This document shows, one piece after another, positions 18,875-28,047 of a stretch of 64,000 bases of DNA. Position 1 is the first letter of the stretch; each line of letters opens with the position of its first letter. The position numbers and the translations under genes were made by a program. The notes under the pieces were generated by a model. The model saw nothing but the letters and a program-made list of their open reading frames with translations, was not told where the DNA came from and ran no database searches. This DNA comes from Terriglobia bacterium. GTDB taxonomy: Bacteria > Acidobacteriota > Thermoanaerobaculia > Thermoanaerobaculales > Thermoanaerobaculaceae. The stretch spans positions 186,001 to 250,000 of the forward strand of contig JAIQFQ010000002.1 of the NCBI GenBank assembly GCA_020073245.1, in the 5' to 3' direction.

Positions 18875-18883
18875 TGCTAGAAT
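18875..18883 (+). promoter_or_regulatory. Extended -10 promoter element before the leader ORF
   Basis: TGCTAGAAT, matching an extended -10 box (TGnTAnnnT). It ends six bases before ATG 18890, so the transcript would start at or next to that codon. Confidence 0.45.
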
Positions 18884-18889
18884 CCAACG

Positions 18890-18988
18890 ATGGTCCGGCG
18901 CCCCCCATCATTGCTACCCTCCAGGCATCGCGCCGGTGCCACGACCCCCGTCCCGAGGCATCCTACCCACGTAAGGAGACAGCGATGA
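18890..18988 (+). CDS. Candidate 32-residue leader peptide upstream of the permease
   Basis: A short frame from ATG 18890 to TGA 18986-18988; its stop overlaps the permease ATG (18985) as ATGA. The peptide is rich in Arg, Pro and His (starts MVRRPPSLLPSRH). An extended -10 box ends 6 bp upstream, so translation would be leaderless. This could couple permease translation to ribosome movement through Pro and Arg codons. No homologue is known to me; it may be chance. Confidence 0.35.
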   Translation: MVRRPPSLLPSRHRAGATTPVPRHPTHVRRQR

Positions 18989-20643
18989 ACCAGAGCGGCC
19001 GCAGGTACGCGTGGTTCGCCATCGGCGACGTGAACGGCTTCTTCGGGCTGATGTTCGACAACGTGACCGTGCTCTCGTTCTTGTTTGGAATCCTGGTGTT
19101 CGCCTTCGGCTTCCCGGCCGACATCGTGTACTCGAAGATGTTCCCCGGCACCGCGTTCGGTGTGCTGTTCGGGGACCTGGTCTACACGTGGATGGCGTTC
19201 CGGCTCGCGAAGAAGACCGGGAACCGCACGGTGACGGCGATGCCTCTCGGGCTCGATACGCCTTCCACAATCGGCATCGCGCTCGTCGTCCTGGGGCCGG
19301 CGTTCGTATCGCTCAAGGCGCAGGGGATGGAGCCGCGCGAGGCCGCGATGATGACCTGGTACATCGGCATGGCCACCATGGTCATGATCGGGATCATCAA
19401 GCTGGTCCTCTCGTTCTGCGGCCGCTGGGTGCAGAAGGTGGTGCCGCAGGCGGGGCTGCTCGGGTCGCTCGCCTCTGTTGCCGTCGCGCTCATCGGGTTC
19501 GTACCGCTGCTCGACATCTTCGGGATGCCGCTCATCGGATTGATCTCGCTCGGCCTGATCCTCTACAACTTGGTGGCCCGGATCAGGCTGCCGAAGAACG
19601 TCCCGGGCGTGCTCGCGGCGATCGCGATCGGCACGGCGCTGTACTACATCCTGGGGCCGCACGGTTGGGTCGGCGGGACCTACACGCCGCTGCCGGATCT
19701 GAAGCTCCACGTCGGTCTGCCCGTGCCGACACTGCTCTTCGCAGACGGGTTCGTGGCGGCGCTCAAGTACCTGCCGCTCTCCGTCCCGTTCGCGTTGCTG
19801 ACGGTTGTGGGTGGCATCAACGTGACCGAGAGCGCCCGCGTCGCAGGCGACGACTTCAATACGCGCAACATCCTGCTCACCGAGGCGATCGCGACGCTGA
19901 TCGCCGGCGTGTGTGGCGGCGTCGCGCAGTCCACACCGTACATCGGCCAGCCTGCCTACAAGGGGATGGGCGCCCGCGCCGGCTACACGGCGCTCACCGG
20001 GGTGTTCATCGGTCTGGGAGGGATCCTCGGGTACGTCGGGTACATCGTCGAGCTGATCCCGCGGGCGGTGCTCGCGCCGATTCTCATCTTCGTCGCTCTC
20101 GACATCATGGTGCAGGCGTTCCTGGCGTGTCCGGCTCGCCACGCACCCGCCGTCGCGTTCGCTTACTTTCCCACGGTGGCCAGGCTTCTCGCGATCAAGT
20201 ACGGAACGTTCCTCGCCGCCGGCACGTTGGCGGGGCTGCTCGCGAAGGTCGGCAAGGAGCTGCCCGAGGTCCTGGTCACGATCGCGGTGGGGAACGGCTT
20301 CATCCTTACTGCGATGCTCTGGGGCGGGTTCCTCGCGGAACTGATCGACCGGCGCCTGAGGCGTTCCGCACTCTACCTGGGGATCCTTGCGGTCTTCTCG
20401 TTCTTCGGCGTGATCCATTCGGCATCGCCCGACGGGAACATGTACCTCCCCTGGAGTCTCGCGAGCCCGTTGCAGCGCGCGATCCCTTACCAGTTTGCAC
20501 TGGGGTACGTTGTGCTCGCCGGGATGATGCTGCTGCTCTCGCTGTCGAAGGAGAGCAAGGAGCCGCCGCCTACCGACCTCGAGCATCCGGGGTTGGAGCC
20601 TGAACCAGTGCCGGAGACGCTGCCCGCGACCGGCGCTTCCTGA
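18985..20643 (+). CDS. NCS2-family (xanthine/uracil/AzgA-like) permease
   Basis: 552 residues with about 12-13 hydrophobic helices. It is predicted to import a purine or related nucleobase by cation symport. The family signature region GGVAQSTPYIGQPAYKGMGA and an internal GGINVTESARVAGDDF are visible. ATG 18985 has AAGGAG nine bases upstream. The C-terminal 30 residues are Pro/Glu-rich and cytoplasmic. Its 552 residues exceed the usual 430-490, mainly from extra C-terminal membrane segments. Substrate is unresolved. Confidence 0.85.
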   Translation: MNQSGRRYAWFAIGDVNGFFGLMFDNVTVLSFLFGILVFAFGFPADIVYSKMFPGTAFGVLFGDLVYTWMAFRLAKKTGNRTVTAMPLGLDTPSTIGIALVVLGPAFVSLKAQGMEPREAAMMTWYIGMATMVMIGIIKLVLSFCGRWVQKVVPQAGLLGSLASVAVALIGFVPLLDIFGMPLIGLISLGLILYNLVARIRLPKNVPGVLAAIAIGTALYYILGPHGWVGGTYTPLPDLKLHVGLPVPTLLFADGFVAALKYLPLSVPFALLTVVGGINVTESARVAGDDFNTRNILLTEAIATLIAGVCGGVAQSTPYIGQPAYKGMGARAGYTALTGVFIGLGGILGYVGYIVELIPRAVLAPILIFVALDIMVQAFLACPARHAPAVAFAYFPTVARLLAIKYGTFLAAGTLAGLLAKVGKELPEVLVTIAVGNGFILTAMLWGGFLAELIDRRLRRSALYLGILAVFSFFGVIHSASPDGNMYLPWSLASPLQRAIPYQFALGYVVLAGMMLLLSLSKESKEPPPTDLEHPGLEPEPVPETLPATGAS

Positions 20644-20795
20644 GAGACGAGCGCGGGTCTCCAGAGGACGGGCACGCGGAGATCGCGCGGGTCCAGGACG
20701 GCGGCCCGGGGCCGATCGCGAACGCCTTCGGGGATCGTCCGTTGTGGCGGCCGTACCGCCGAGCGCACTCGTCGTCTGATCGGCCCCCGCGCCCC

Positions 20796-20825
20796 TTGAC
20801 GATCAGCGGGCGGCAAGACTAGCGT
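20796..20825 (+). promoter_or_regulatory. Promoter of lhr
   Basis: TTGACG (20796-20801), 18-bp spacer, TAGCGT (20820-20825). Predicted transcription starts near 20832, downstream of ATG 20827 but upstream of ATG 20839, favouring the later start. Confidence 0.45.
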
Positions 20826-20826
20826 G

Positions 20827-23800
20827 ATGCCCTCCGCCATGGGAACCGGTGAGGCCTCGCTCGGACTCTTTCACCCCTTGATCAGGGAGTGGTTCGCCGA
20901 GGAGATCGGCGAGCCGACCGAGGTGCAGAGCCTCGCATGGCCGCGCATCGCCGACGGGAAGCACGTTCTCGTGACGGCGCCGACCGGGAGCGGCAAGACC
21001 CTGGCCGCGTTCTTGTGGGCGATCGACAGGCTCGTCGCCGGCGCCTGGCCGGGCGGGCAGGTGCGGGTCCTCTACGTCTCGCCTCTGAAGGCGCTCAACA
21101 CCGATGTGCGGCGCAACCTGCTCGGCCCGCTCGAAGCGTTGCGGGCGCGGTTCGGGGCTGCAGGCGCGGTGATGCCGGAGATCCGAGTGCTCACCCGCTC
21201 GGGGGATACCCCCGCCGAGGAGCGCGCCCGCATGGCGAGACGTCCTCCCGAGATCCTGATCACGACGCCCGAGAGTCTCAACATCCTGCTCACCTCGAAG
21301 CGGGGCCGCGCGATGCTAACGGGCCTCGCGACCGTCATCCTCGACGAGGTCCACGCGGTCGTGGGCGGCAAGCGAGGCACACACCTGATCACGGCGGTCG
21401 AGCGTCTGGTCCGCCTCTCCGGTGAGTTCCAGCGCATCGCGCTCTCGGCCACGGTGCGCCCTCTGGACCGGGTGGCCCAGTGGATCGCGGGCTACCAGGT
21501 CCATGGGGAAGGGACCGGTGCCGTGTACCGCAGGAGGGCGGTCGAGGTCATCGCCTCGCGGTCTGCAAAGCGCTACGACCTCACGGTTCGATACCCGGGA
21601 GGCGGTTCGGACCCTGACGTTCCCGCGGGAGCGCCGGACGCGATCTGGGCGTGGGTGACCAGGGAGCTGCGGCGACCTCTGGCGGGCAACCGCTCGACGT
21701 TGGTGTTCGCCAACAGCCGCAGGATGGTCGAGAAGCTCACGCGCCTGGTCAACGAGGACGAGGGCGGGGAGGTCGTGTACTCGCACCACGGTTCGCTCTC
21801 GCGCGAGGTCCGCTCGGTTGTCGAGGAGAGGTTCAAGGCGGGCGAACTGCGTGGGATCGTGGCGACCAACTCGCTCGAGCTCGGAATCGACATCGGAGCT
21901 CTCGACGAGACCGTCCTCGTGCAGCCCCCGCCGAGCGTTGCGTCGGCGGTGCAGCGCATCGGTCGCGCCGGGCATGCCGTCGGCGAGACGAGCCGGGGAA
22001 CCTTCGTGCCGCTGGTCCCGAAGGACCTCCTCGGCGCTGCGGTGATGGCGCGCGCGGTGCTGGAAGGAGGGATCGAGCCCGTGCGGCCCGTGGAGGGAGC
22101 GCTCGACGTGCTCGCGCAGGAGATCGTCTCCATGACCGCAGCCGAAACGTGGCGTGTCGACGACCTGTACGCCGCACTGCGCGGGAGCGACCCGTACCAC
22201 GACCTGCCGCGGCGGCAGTTCGACCTCGTGTTGGAGATGCTGGCGGGTCGGTATGCACAGGTGCGAGTCCGCGAGCTCAGGCCGCTCGTCGCGATCGACC
22301 GAGTGGACGGTACCGTACGAGCGCACCCCGGGGCCGACAGGGTCGTCTACCTCTCGGGGGGCACGATCCCGGACCGCGGCTACTTCCATCTCCGCGTCGC
22401 CGACTCCGGCGCGCTGCTGGGCGAGCTGGATGAGGAGTTCGTCTGGGAGCGTTCGGTGGGCGACACCTTTACCCTCGGCGTGCAGACGTGGCGGATCGAG
22501 CGCATCACCCACAACGACGTGCTGGTGCGGCCGGCGCGCGCTCGCGCCGCGATGGCCCCCTTCTGGCGTGCCGACGAGCGCGACCGTGGGTTCGAGATCT
22601 CGGAAAGGATCGGGCTCTTCCTCGAAGGGGCGGAAGCCGAGCTCGAAGACGCCGGTTTCCGCGAGCGGTTGGAGACCGAGCACAAGCTGCAACCCAGCGC
22701 CGCGAACGGCCTGCTGCGGCATCTCGCGGCTCAGAAGGCGGCGACGGGCGCGCTGCCCCACCGCCACCGTCTCGTAGTCGAGCGCATCACCGATCCGCAG
22801 GGGAAGGACGGCCAAGACCAGATCGTCCTCCACACGCTCTGGGGTGGTCGGGTCAACCGGCCGTTCGCGATGGCCCTCCAGGCCGCGTGGCGGGAGCGTC
22901 ACGGCGCACCGCTCGAGGTGATGAACGACGACGACTGCGTGGCCGTGAGCGCACCGCCCGGCACGAGGGCGCACGACCTGCTGTCGCTCGTAGACGCCAG
23001 CAAGCTCGAGAGCCTCCTGCGGGAGCAGCTCGAGAGCACCGGGTTCTTCGGCGCTCGCTTCCGCGCCGCCGCGGGGTGCGCGCTGCTCCTCCCGCGCGAG
23101 GGCTTCCGCCGGCGGACGCCGCTCTGGCTTTCGCGCCAGCGCGCCAAGGAGTTGCTCGAGGCGGTGCGAGGCTTCGACGACTTCCCGATCGTGCTGGAGG
23201 CTTGGCGCACCTGCCTGAGGGACGAGTTCGACCTCGCGAACCTCTCGCTGGTCCTGGACGAGCTGCGCGACGGTCGCATCGAGGTGCGGGAGGCGAGGAC
23301 GGCCGCGCCGTCGCCGTTCGCCGCCGGCGTCTCGTGGAAACGCACCAACGAGCTGATGTACGAGGACGACACACCGACGGCAGGGCGTTCTCGGTTGCGC
23401 GAGGACCTTCTTCGCGAGATCGTGTTCGCCGCCAGGCTGCGGCCCCGCCTCGCGAAGTCGCTCGTGGAGACGTTTCAGCGAAAGCTCCAGCGCACGTACC
23501 CGGGGTATGCGCCGCGCACCGCGGACGACCTGTTGGCTTGGCTGGTCGAGCGCGTGTTGATCCCGGTTGCGGAGTGGCGTGAGCTCCTCGCGGCGCTCGC
23601 GCGGGATCACCGGTTGGACCCGCCGACCCTGGTAGCACAGATTGATGGCAAGGCCGTTGCCGTTGCGTGGCGCTCCGGCGAGGCGTCGCGCGCCGTCGTC
23701 GCGGTGGAGAACCTGCCGAGGGTGCTCCGTGCGCTGGGCCGGCAACTGGACCAGGTCGATCTCTGCTCGGTGTTGCTCGACGGCACCGCGGTTGGGGAGG

Positions 23801-25356
23801 TCGCGGCGACGCTGGCGGGGTTGCGTCGTCGCGCCGATGACCAAATCGACGGCGCGATCGAGGAGGGGGATCCGCTCGGCGACCTCGTGGCGGAGGTGCT
23901 CCGATTCTACGGTCCGATCGCGCGCGCAAGCGTCGGGGAGCTGCTGGGATTGGATCTCGAGGCGGAGGCCGCCGCGTTCGACATGCTCGCCGACGAGCAG
24001 CGGATCGTCGTCGGCGAGCTCAGCGAGGGCGCCCTCGAGCCGGAGATCTGCGACGCCGAGAACCTCGAGCGCTTGTTGCGTCTCGGACGCGCCGCGATGA
24101 GGCCGGGGTTCGAGCCGCTCCCGGTGGACCACCTCGCACCCTTCCTGGCCGCCTGGCAGGGGCTCGGCGGGCGGGGCGCGGGCGTCGAGGACCTGCAGCG
24201 CTCCCTGGAATTGCTGCTCGGCTACGGCGCGCCCGCGGAACTCTGGGAGACGGAGATCCTGCCGGCGCGGTTGGAGCCGTACCATACGGCCTGGCTCGAT
24301 GCTCTGCTGGTGGAGAGTGACCTCGAGTGGAGCGGCTGCAGTACGGGGCGCATGGCGTTCGTCCTCGCCGGCGAGCGGGATCTCGCGCGCGAGGCTCCCG
24401 AAGAGGGAACAGGGACTCAATGGACCGAACCCACCGCCGAACTCGATGCGGTCATCCCGGCGGGACCCGGGCGGTTCTCGTTCGAGGAGCTTCTGACGCA
24501 CTCGGGGCTGCCGTCCGCCGAGCTCACCCGCCGCCTGTGGGATCTCGCGTGGCGTGGCCTCGTCGGCAACGACGGCTTCGCCGCGGTGCGCAGGGGCATC
24601 GAGACGAGCTTTCGGCCGGTCGAGCCGGCGCGGCCTCGACCGGAACGAACGGGCCCCCGCGTGCGGTTCGAGCGCTGGAAGACCTCGCGTCCCTTCCTCG
24701 GGAGCTGGTACCGCGTACCCATGGCGGATGGGCCGACTGATGCCCTCGAGCGGGAGGAGCTGGCCAAGGAGCGAGCGCGACTCGTGCTCGACCGCTATGG
24801 GGTCGTATTCCGCGAGCTGCTGGAGCGCGAGCTGCCGGCCATGCAGTGGCCGCGCTTGTTCCGCACGTTGCGGCTCATGGAGCTCGGCGGCGAGGTGGTG
24901 GCGGGTCAGTTCTTCGTCGGGGTTTCAGGTCTCCAGTTCGCGTCCCACGAGGCTTTGCGTCGCTTGCGTGACGGTCCCCTCTACGACAACGTGTGGTGGG
25001 TCAGCGCCGCCGACCCGGCGTCTCCGTGTGGGCTCGCGCTCGAAGGGCTCGACGCCGGCCTGCCGCGAAGGGTTGCGACCTCGCACGTGGTATTCCACGG
25101 CAGCCGCGTCGTCGTCACCTCCGACCGGCGCGGCCGCCGCCTGGAGATCCGGGCCGGGCCGGACCACCCCGTTCTCCCGGAGTACCTCTCGTTCTTGAAG
25201 GTCCTGCTCACACGTGCCGTGCGCCCGATGAGGGCGATCGTCGTCGAGAGCGTCAACGGCGAGCCTGCGGCCGGCGGCCCCTACCGGCACGCCTTCGACG
25301 CTCTCTTCCACACCACCCGCGACGCAAACTCGCTTCGGCTGATGCGTAAGTACTGA
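20827..25356 (+). CDS. lhr: Large helicase-related protein Lhr
   Basis: About 1509 residues, full length for bacterial Lhr. This is an ATP-dependent 3'-5' superfamily 2 helicase linked to DNA repair. The ATPase core shows APTGSGKT (Walker A), LDEVHAV (DEVH box) and ALSATV (motif III). The second RecA domain has VATNSLELGIDIG and QRIGRAGH. The winged-helix and long C-terminal domain fill the rest. ATG 20827 is given; ATG 20839 (MGTGEAS) is equally likely, since the promoter at 20796-20825 would start transcription after 20827. It stands alone between a permease and an epimerase gene. Confidence 0.93.
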   Translation: MPSAMGTGEASLGLFHPLIREWFAEEIGEPTEVQSLAWPRIADGKHVLVTAPTGSGKTLAAFLWAIDRLVAGAWPGGQVRVLYVSPLKALNTDVRRNLLGPLEALRARFGAAGAVMPEIRVLTRSGDTPAEERARMARRPPEILITTPESLNILLTSKRGRAMLTGLATVILDEVHAVVGGKRGTHLITAVERLVRLSGEFQRIALSATVRPLDRVAQWIAGYQVHGEGTGAVYRRRAVEVIASRSAKRYDLTVRYPGGGSDPDVPAGAPDAIWAWVTRELRRPLAGNRSTLVFANSRRMVEKLTRLVNEDEGGEVVYSHHGSLSREVRSVVEERFKAGELRGIVATNSLELGIDIGALDETVLVQPPPSVASAVQRIGRAGHAVGETSRGTFVPLVPKDLLGAAVMARAVLEGGIEPVRPVEGALDVLAQEIVSMTAAETWRVDDLYAALRGSDPYHDLPRRQFDLVLEMLAGRYAQVRVRELRPLVAIDRVDGTVRAHPGADRVVYLSGGTIPDRGYFHLRVADSGALLGELDEEFVWERSVGDTFTLGVQTWRIERITHNDVLVRPARARAAMAPFWRADERDRGFEISERIGLFLEGAEAELEDAGFRERLETEHKLQPSAANGLLRHLAAQKAATGALPHRHRLVVERITDPQGKDGQDQIVLHTLWGGRVNRPFAMALQAAWRERHGAPLEVMNDDDCVAVSAPPGTRAHDLLSLVDASKLESLLREQLESTGFFGARFRAAAGCALLLPREGFRRRTPLWLSRQRAKELLEAVRGFDDFPIVLEAWRTCLRDEFDLANLSLVLDELRDGRIEVREARTAAPSPFAAGVSWKRTNELMYEDDTPTAGRSRLREDLLREIVFAARLRPRLAKSLVETFQRKLQRTYPGYAPRTADDLLAWLVERVLIPVAEWRELLAALARDHRLDPPTLVAQIDGKAVAVAWRSGEASRAVVAVENLPRVLRALGRQLDQVDLCSVLLDGTAVGEVAATLAGLRRRADDQIDGAIEEGDPLGDLVAEVLRFYGPIARASVGELLGLDLEAEAAAFDMLADEQRIVVGELSEGALEPEICDAENLERLLRLGRAAMRPGFEPLPVDHLAPFLAAWQGLGGRGAGVEDLQRSLELLLGYGAPAELWETEILPARLEPYHTAWLDALLVESDLEWSGCSTGRMAFVLAGERDLAREAPEEGTGTQWTEPTAELDAVIPAGPGRFSFEELLTHSGLPSAELTRRLWDLAWRGLVGNDGFAAVRRGIETSFRPVEPARPRPERTGPRVRFERWKTSRPFLGSWYRVPMADGPTDALEREELAKERARLVLDRYGVVFRELLERELPAMQWPRLFRTLRLMELGGEVVAGQFFVGVSGLQFASHEALRRLRDGPLYDNVWWVSAADPASPCGLALEGLDAGLPRRVATSHVVFHGSRVVVTSDRRGRRLEIRAGPDHPVLPEYLSFLKVLLTRAVRPMRAIVVESVNGEPAAGGPYRHAFDALFHTTRDANSLRLMRKY

Positions 25357-25473
25357 GCACGCCGGCTACCGCGACGAGGCCGGCGCTGGGACCCCCGCCG
25401 AACCCCGGAGGTTTTGGGAAGAGCAGGGACGGGACTGGGGTTGCAGCACGACGAGGGCCGGAGGGTAGGTGCC

Positions 25474-26385
25474 ATGAAGGTGTTCGTGACAGGGGCGAGC
25501 GGGTACGTCGGGTCGGCGGTGTCGGCCGCACTGGCGCGCGCAGGGCACGAAGTGTTCGGCCTGGCGCGCACGAAGCAGAAGGCGGAACGCCTCGAGGCGG
25601 TCGAGGTCTCGCCCGTGTTGGGGTCGATGGGGGACCCGTCGAGCTATGTGGGTGCGGCGCGCGAGTGCCAGGTGCTGGTGCACTGCGCCGCCGAGTACTC
25701 GGCGGCGTATTTCGACCTCGACCGCAAGACGATCGACACGTGCCTCGCGGCGGCCGGCGATTCCGCTCAGACGAGGCTCTTCGTCTACACGAGCGGGATC
25801 TGGGTGTACGGCGACACCGGTCACGAGATGGTGGACGAACAGTCGCCGTTGAGGCCGCCCGCGTTCATCGCCCCCAGGGTGGAGCACGAAAGGCTCGTGC
25901 TCGCCGCGACCCGCGGGCGGGTGAGGACGCTCGTCATCCGTCCGGGATGCGTTTACGGTGGCCGCGGTGGACTCACCGGGTCGTGGTTCGAGAGCGCGTC
26001 CAAGGAAGGTGCGGCCAGGATCGTTGGCGACGGGGCCTTCCGCTGGGCCATGGTCCACGTGGAGGACCTCGCGGATGCGTTTGTGCGAGCGGCCGAGTCG
26101 ACGTGGGGCGGCGAGGTATTCAACGTGACCGACCGCAGCCGGTTCACCGTGCACGAGTGCGCGGAGGCCGCGAGTCGGGCCGCAGGGGCGAACGGGAAGG
26201 TGAGCAGGCTGCCGCTCGCGGACGCCGTCAAGGCCATGGGACCGTACGCGGACTGCCTGGTGCTGAACCAGCACGCGGACTCGCGAAAGGCCGTGTTGAT
26301 GTTGGGTTGGCAACCCCGTCACGGAGGTTTCGTGGACGATGCTGGGAAGTACTTCACCGCTTGGAAGGCGAATCTAGGTCGCTGA
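25474..26385 (+). CDS. NAD-dependent epimerase/dehydratase family protein
   Basis: 303 residues from MKVFVTGASGYVGS, the NAD-binding glycine motif of extended short-chain dehydrogenases. VYTSGIWVYG matches the catalytic Ser region. The usual YxxxK is not present: the region reads APRVEHERLVL, with His in place of Tyr-Lys spacing, so activity may be altered. A GGAGGG stretch lies 10 bases before ATG 25474. The substrate is unknown. It is convergent with the ankyrin gene. Confidence 0.82.
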   Translation: MKVFVTGASGYVGSAVSAALARAGHEVFGLARTKQKAERLEAVEVSPVLGSMGDPSSYVGAARECQVLVHCAAEYSAAYFDLDRKTIDTCLAAAGDSAQTRLFVYTSGIWVYGDTGHEMVDEQSPLRPPAFIAPRVEHERLVLAATRGRVRTLVIRPGCVYGGRGGLTGSWFESASKEGAARIVGDGAFRWAMVHVEDLADAFVRAAESTWGGEVFNVTDRSRFTVHECAEAASRAAGANGKVSRLPLADAVKAMGPYADCLVLNQHADSRKAVLMLGWQPRHGGFVDDAGKYFTAWKANLGR

Positions 26386-26480
26386 TTCCACCTGCTCGGG
26401 GAGATGGCTTGTTGCGCCGGCGTTCCGGGATCCCGCTCGCGCCCCCGGCGTGAAGGGGATCGAACATGCATCCGGCATGG

Positions 26481-27134
26481 TCACTTCTCCCAGAACCTCC
26501 ACCACGGCTTCTCGCTGGTGTGGCCCCCGTGCCCGACTGACGGGCGCTCGACCTTGCTGCTGCTGTCACCCTTGAGGAGGCGGACGAGGAACGGGGGAGG
26601 CGCCCCTTTCTCCTTGGCGTACGTCAGCGCGCGCTTGCCAAGGACGTCGCTCGCCGAAGGGTCGGCGCCCGCGTTCAGGAGCGCCTTGACGGCACCGATG
26701 GTCCACGACCGCGACGCCTGCATCAGCGCCGTGGTGCCCCAGCGATTGGCGGCGTTGGGGTTCGCCCCGCTCTTGAGGAGAAGCTCGACGTTTGCGGCGA
26801 CGCCGGTGCGCGCGGCGATCATCAGAGGCGAGTGGCCCTCTTCGTCGGCGGCGTTGACGTTGGCGCCACGCTGGACCAGGTAACGCACGACCTCCTGGTG
26901 GCGCATCGCGGTGGCCACCAGCAACGCGTTCATGCCTGCCTTGTTGCGGGCCTCGATCTCGGCGCCAGTGTCCAGGAGCAGCTTGACGATCGAGAGTTGG
27001 CCGGCAGCCGCCGCGATCATGAGCAGCGTGTTGCCCTCGTCGTCACGCTCACGGATGTCGACCCCCCCCTTGAGGAGGCCTTGAACCTCTTGCACGTTGC
27101 CCCGCTGCACCGCTTCGATCAGTGTCGCGTCCAC
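26481..27134 (-). CDS. Ankyrin repeat protein
   Basis: 217 residues from GTG 27134 with AGGAG upstream. It contains about five ankyrin repeats (residues 2-170), for example GNTLLMIAAAAGQLSIVKLL and GHSPLMIAARTGVAANVELL. The C-terminus is a short, basic and Trp-rich tail (KPWWRFWEK). There is no signal peptide. It is a protein-binding scaffold with no partner evident from the neighbours. The 240 bp upstream (27135-27374) hold no gene and no strong motif. Confidence 0.88.
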   Translation of the reverse strand: MDATLIEAVQRGNVQEVQGLLKGGVDIRERDDEGNTLLMIAAAAGQLSIVKLLLDTGAEIEARNKAGMNALLVATAMRHQEVVRYLVQRGANVNAADEEGHSPLMIAARTGVAANVELLLKSGANPNAANRWGTTALMQASRSWTIGAVKALLNAGADPSASDVLGKRALTYAKEKGAPPPFLVRLLKGDSSSKVERPSVGHGGHTSEKPWWRFWEK

Positions 27135-27374
27135 AGTTCGCTCTCCTGGGAGCCCCGACCAGGGCCGGTCGAACTCGCCACGGTTGGACCGCCAACCGTC
27201 AAGGCACCCACAAGCCTGACACTCCAGCCGCCTCTAAGCCCCCGGCCGTAAGCATGGTCCCACTCGACCCAAGCATAGCGAGCCGTCCGCACTCTGACAA
27301 CCGGTCGGGAAGGGCGGGGACGCCCGCCGGCCCGACCGACACGCCTCCCCGGACGGCCCGGGACCCCTTCGTGG

Positions 27375-28001
27375 CTACTCCTTCCGCATGATGACGACCT
27401 GGATACCCGTGCCTTCGAGGAGCTTTGCGAAGCGCCGCGCGTCCCCATCGGATCCGACGATTGCGCCGTAGTGCATCGGGACGGCGACCTTCGGCTTGAT
27501 GGCCCGGGCCGCTTCGGCGGCCTGGTCGGCGGTCATGACGTACGTCCCCGAGACGGGCAGCAGCGCCACATCGGGCGCGAGACCGGTCATCTCGGGGATC
27601 ACGTCAGTGTCGCCGGCATGGTAGTACGTCAAGCCGCCGATGGTCACGACGAACCCGACCTTGCCGTCGCCCTTCGGGTGGAACGTCTTGTCGGTATTGT
27701 AGGCAGGCACGGCCGTGACCTTGACCCCCTTGACGGCCCTGGTCTCACCGACGCCGATCACCTCGACGGGAACCTTGGCCTTGGCGGCGACCTCCTTCGG
27801 CGCCACGACCACGGTGCCCTTGGCGTGGACCTTAGCGAGATCGGGCTCCGAGAGGTGGTCGAAGTGGTCGTGGGTGATGAGGACGATGTCGGCCGGCGGC
27901 AGTCCGTCGCCGAGTTGATAGGGGTCGAAGTAAATGACCGGTGGGCCGTCGATGCGGAACGCGTCGTGGCCCAGCCAGTGAAGCTTCTCGGTGCCTGTCA
28001 T
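27375..28001 (-). CDS. Cytoplasmic metallo-beta-lactamase-fold hydrolase
   Basis: 208 residues. The MBL-fold metal motif is THDHFDHL (near 43-50), with further ligands at HAGDTD (near 128) and MHYG (near 177). It resembles the UPF0173/UlaG-like group. The start ATG has GGGAGG upstream. It lies 46 bp downstream of a close paralogue that carries a signal peptide, so the pair arose by duplication. The substrate is unknown. Confidence 0.87.
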   Translation of the reverse strand: MTGTEKLHWLGHDAFRIDGPPVIYFDPYQLGDGLPPADIVLITHDHFDHLSEPDLAKVHAKGTVVVAPKEVAAKAKVPVEVIGVGETRAVKGVKVTAVPAYNTDKTFHPKGDGKVGFVVTIGGLTYYHAGDTDVIPEMTGLAPDVALLPVSGTYVMTADQAAEAARAIKPKVAVPMHYGAIVGSDGDARRFAKLLEGTGIQVVIMRKE

Positions 28002-28047
28002 TTTTGCCTCCCAGCGCTCGAATGCTGCTTTCTCCGACAGCTCGTCG

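Noticed and set aside
21316-24501. 1061-codon open frame antisense to lhr
   Set aside because: High GC makes long antisense frames common; the product is Arg/His-rich without any domain, and lhr on the other strand is certain.
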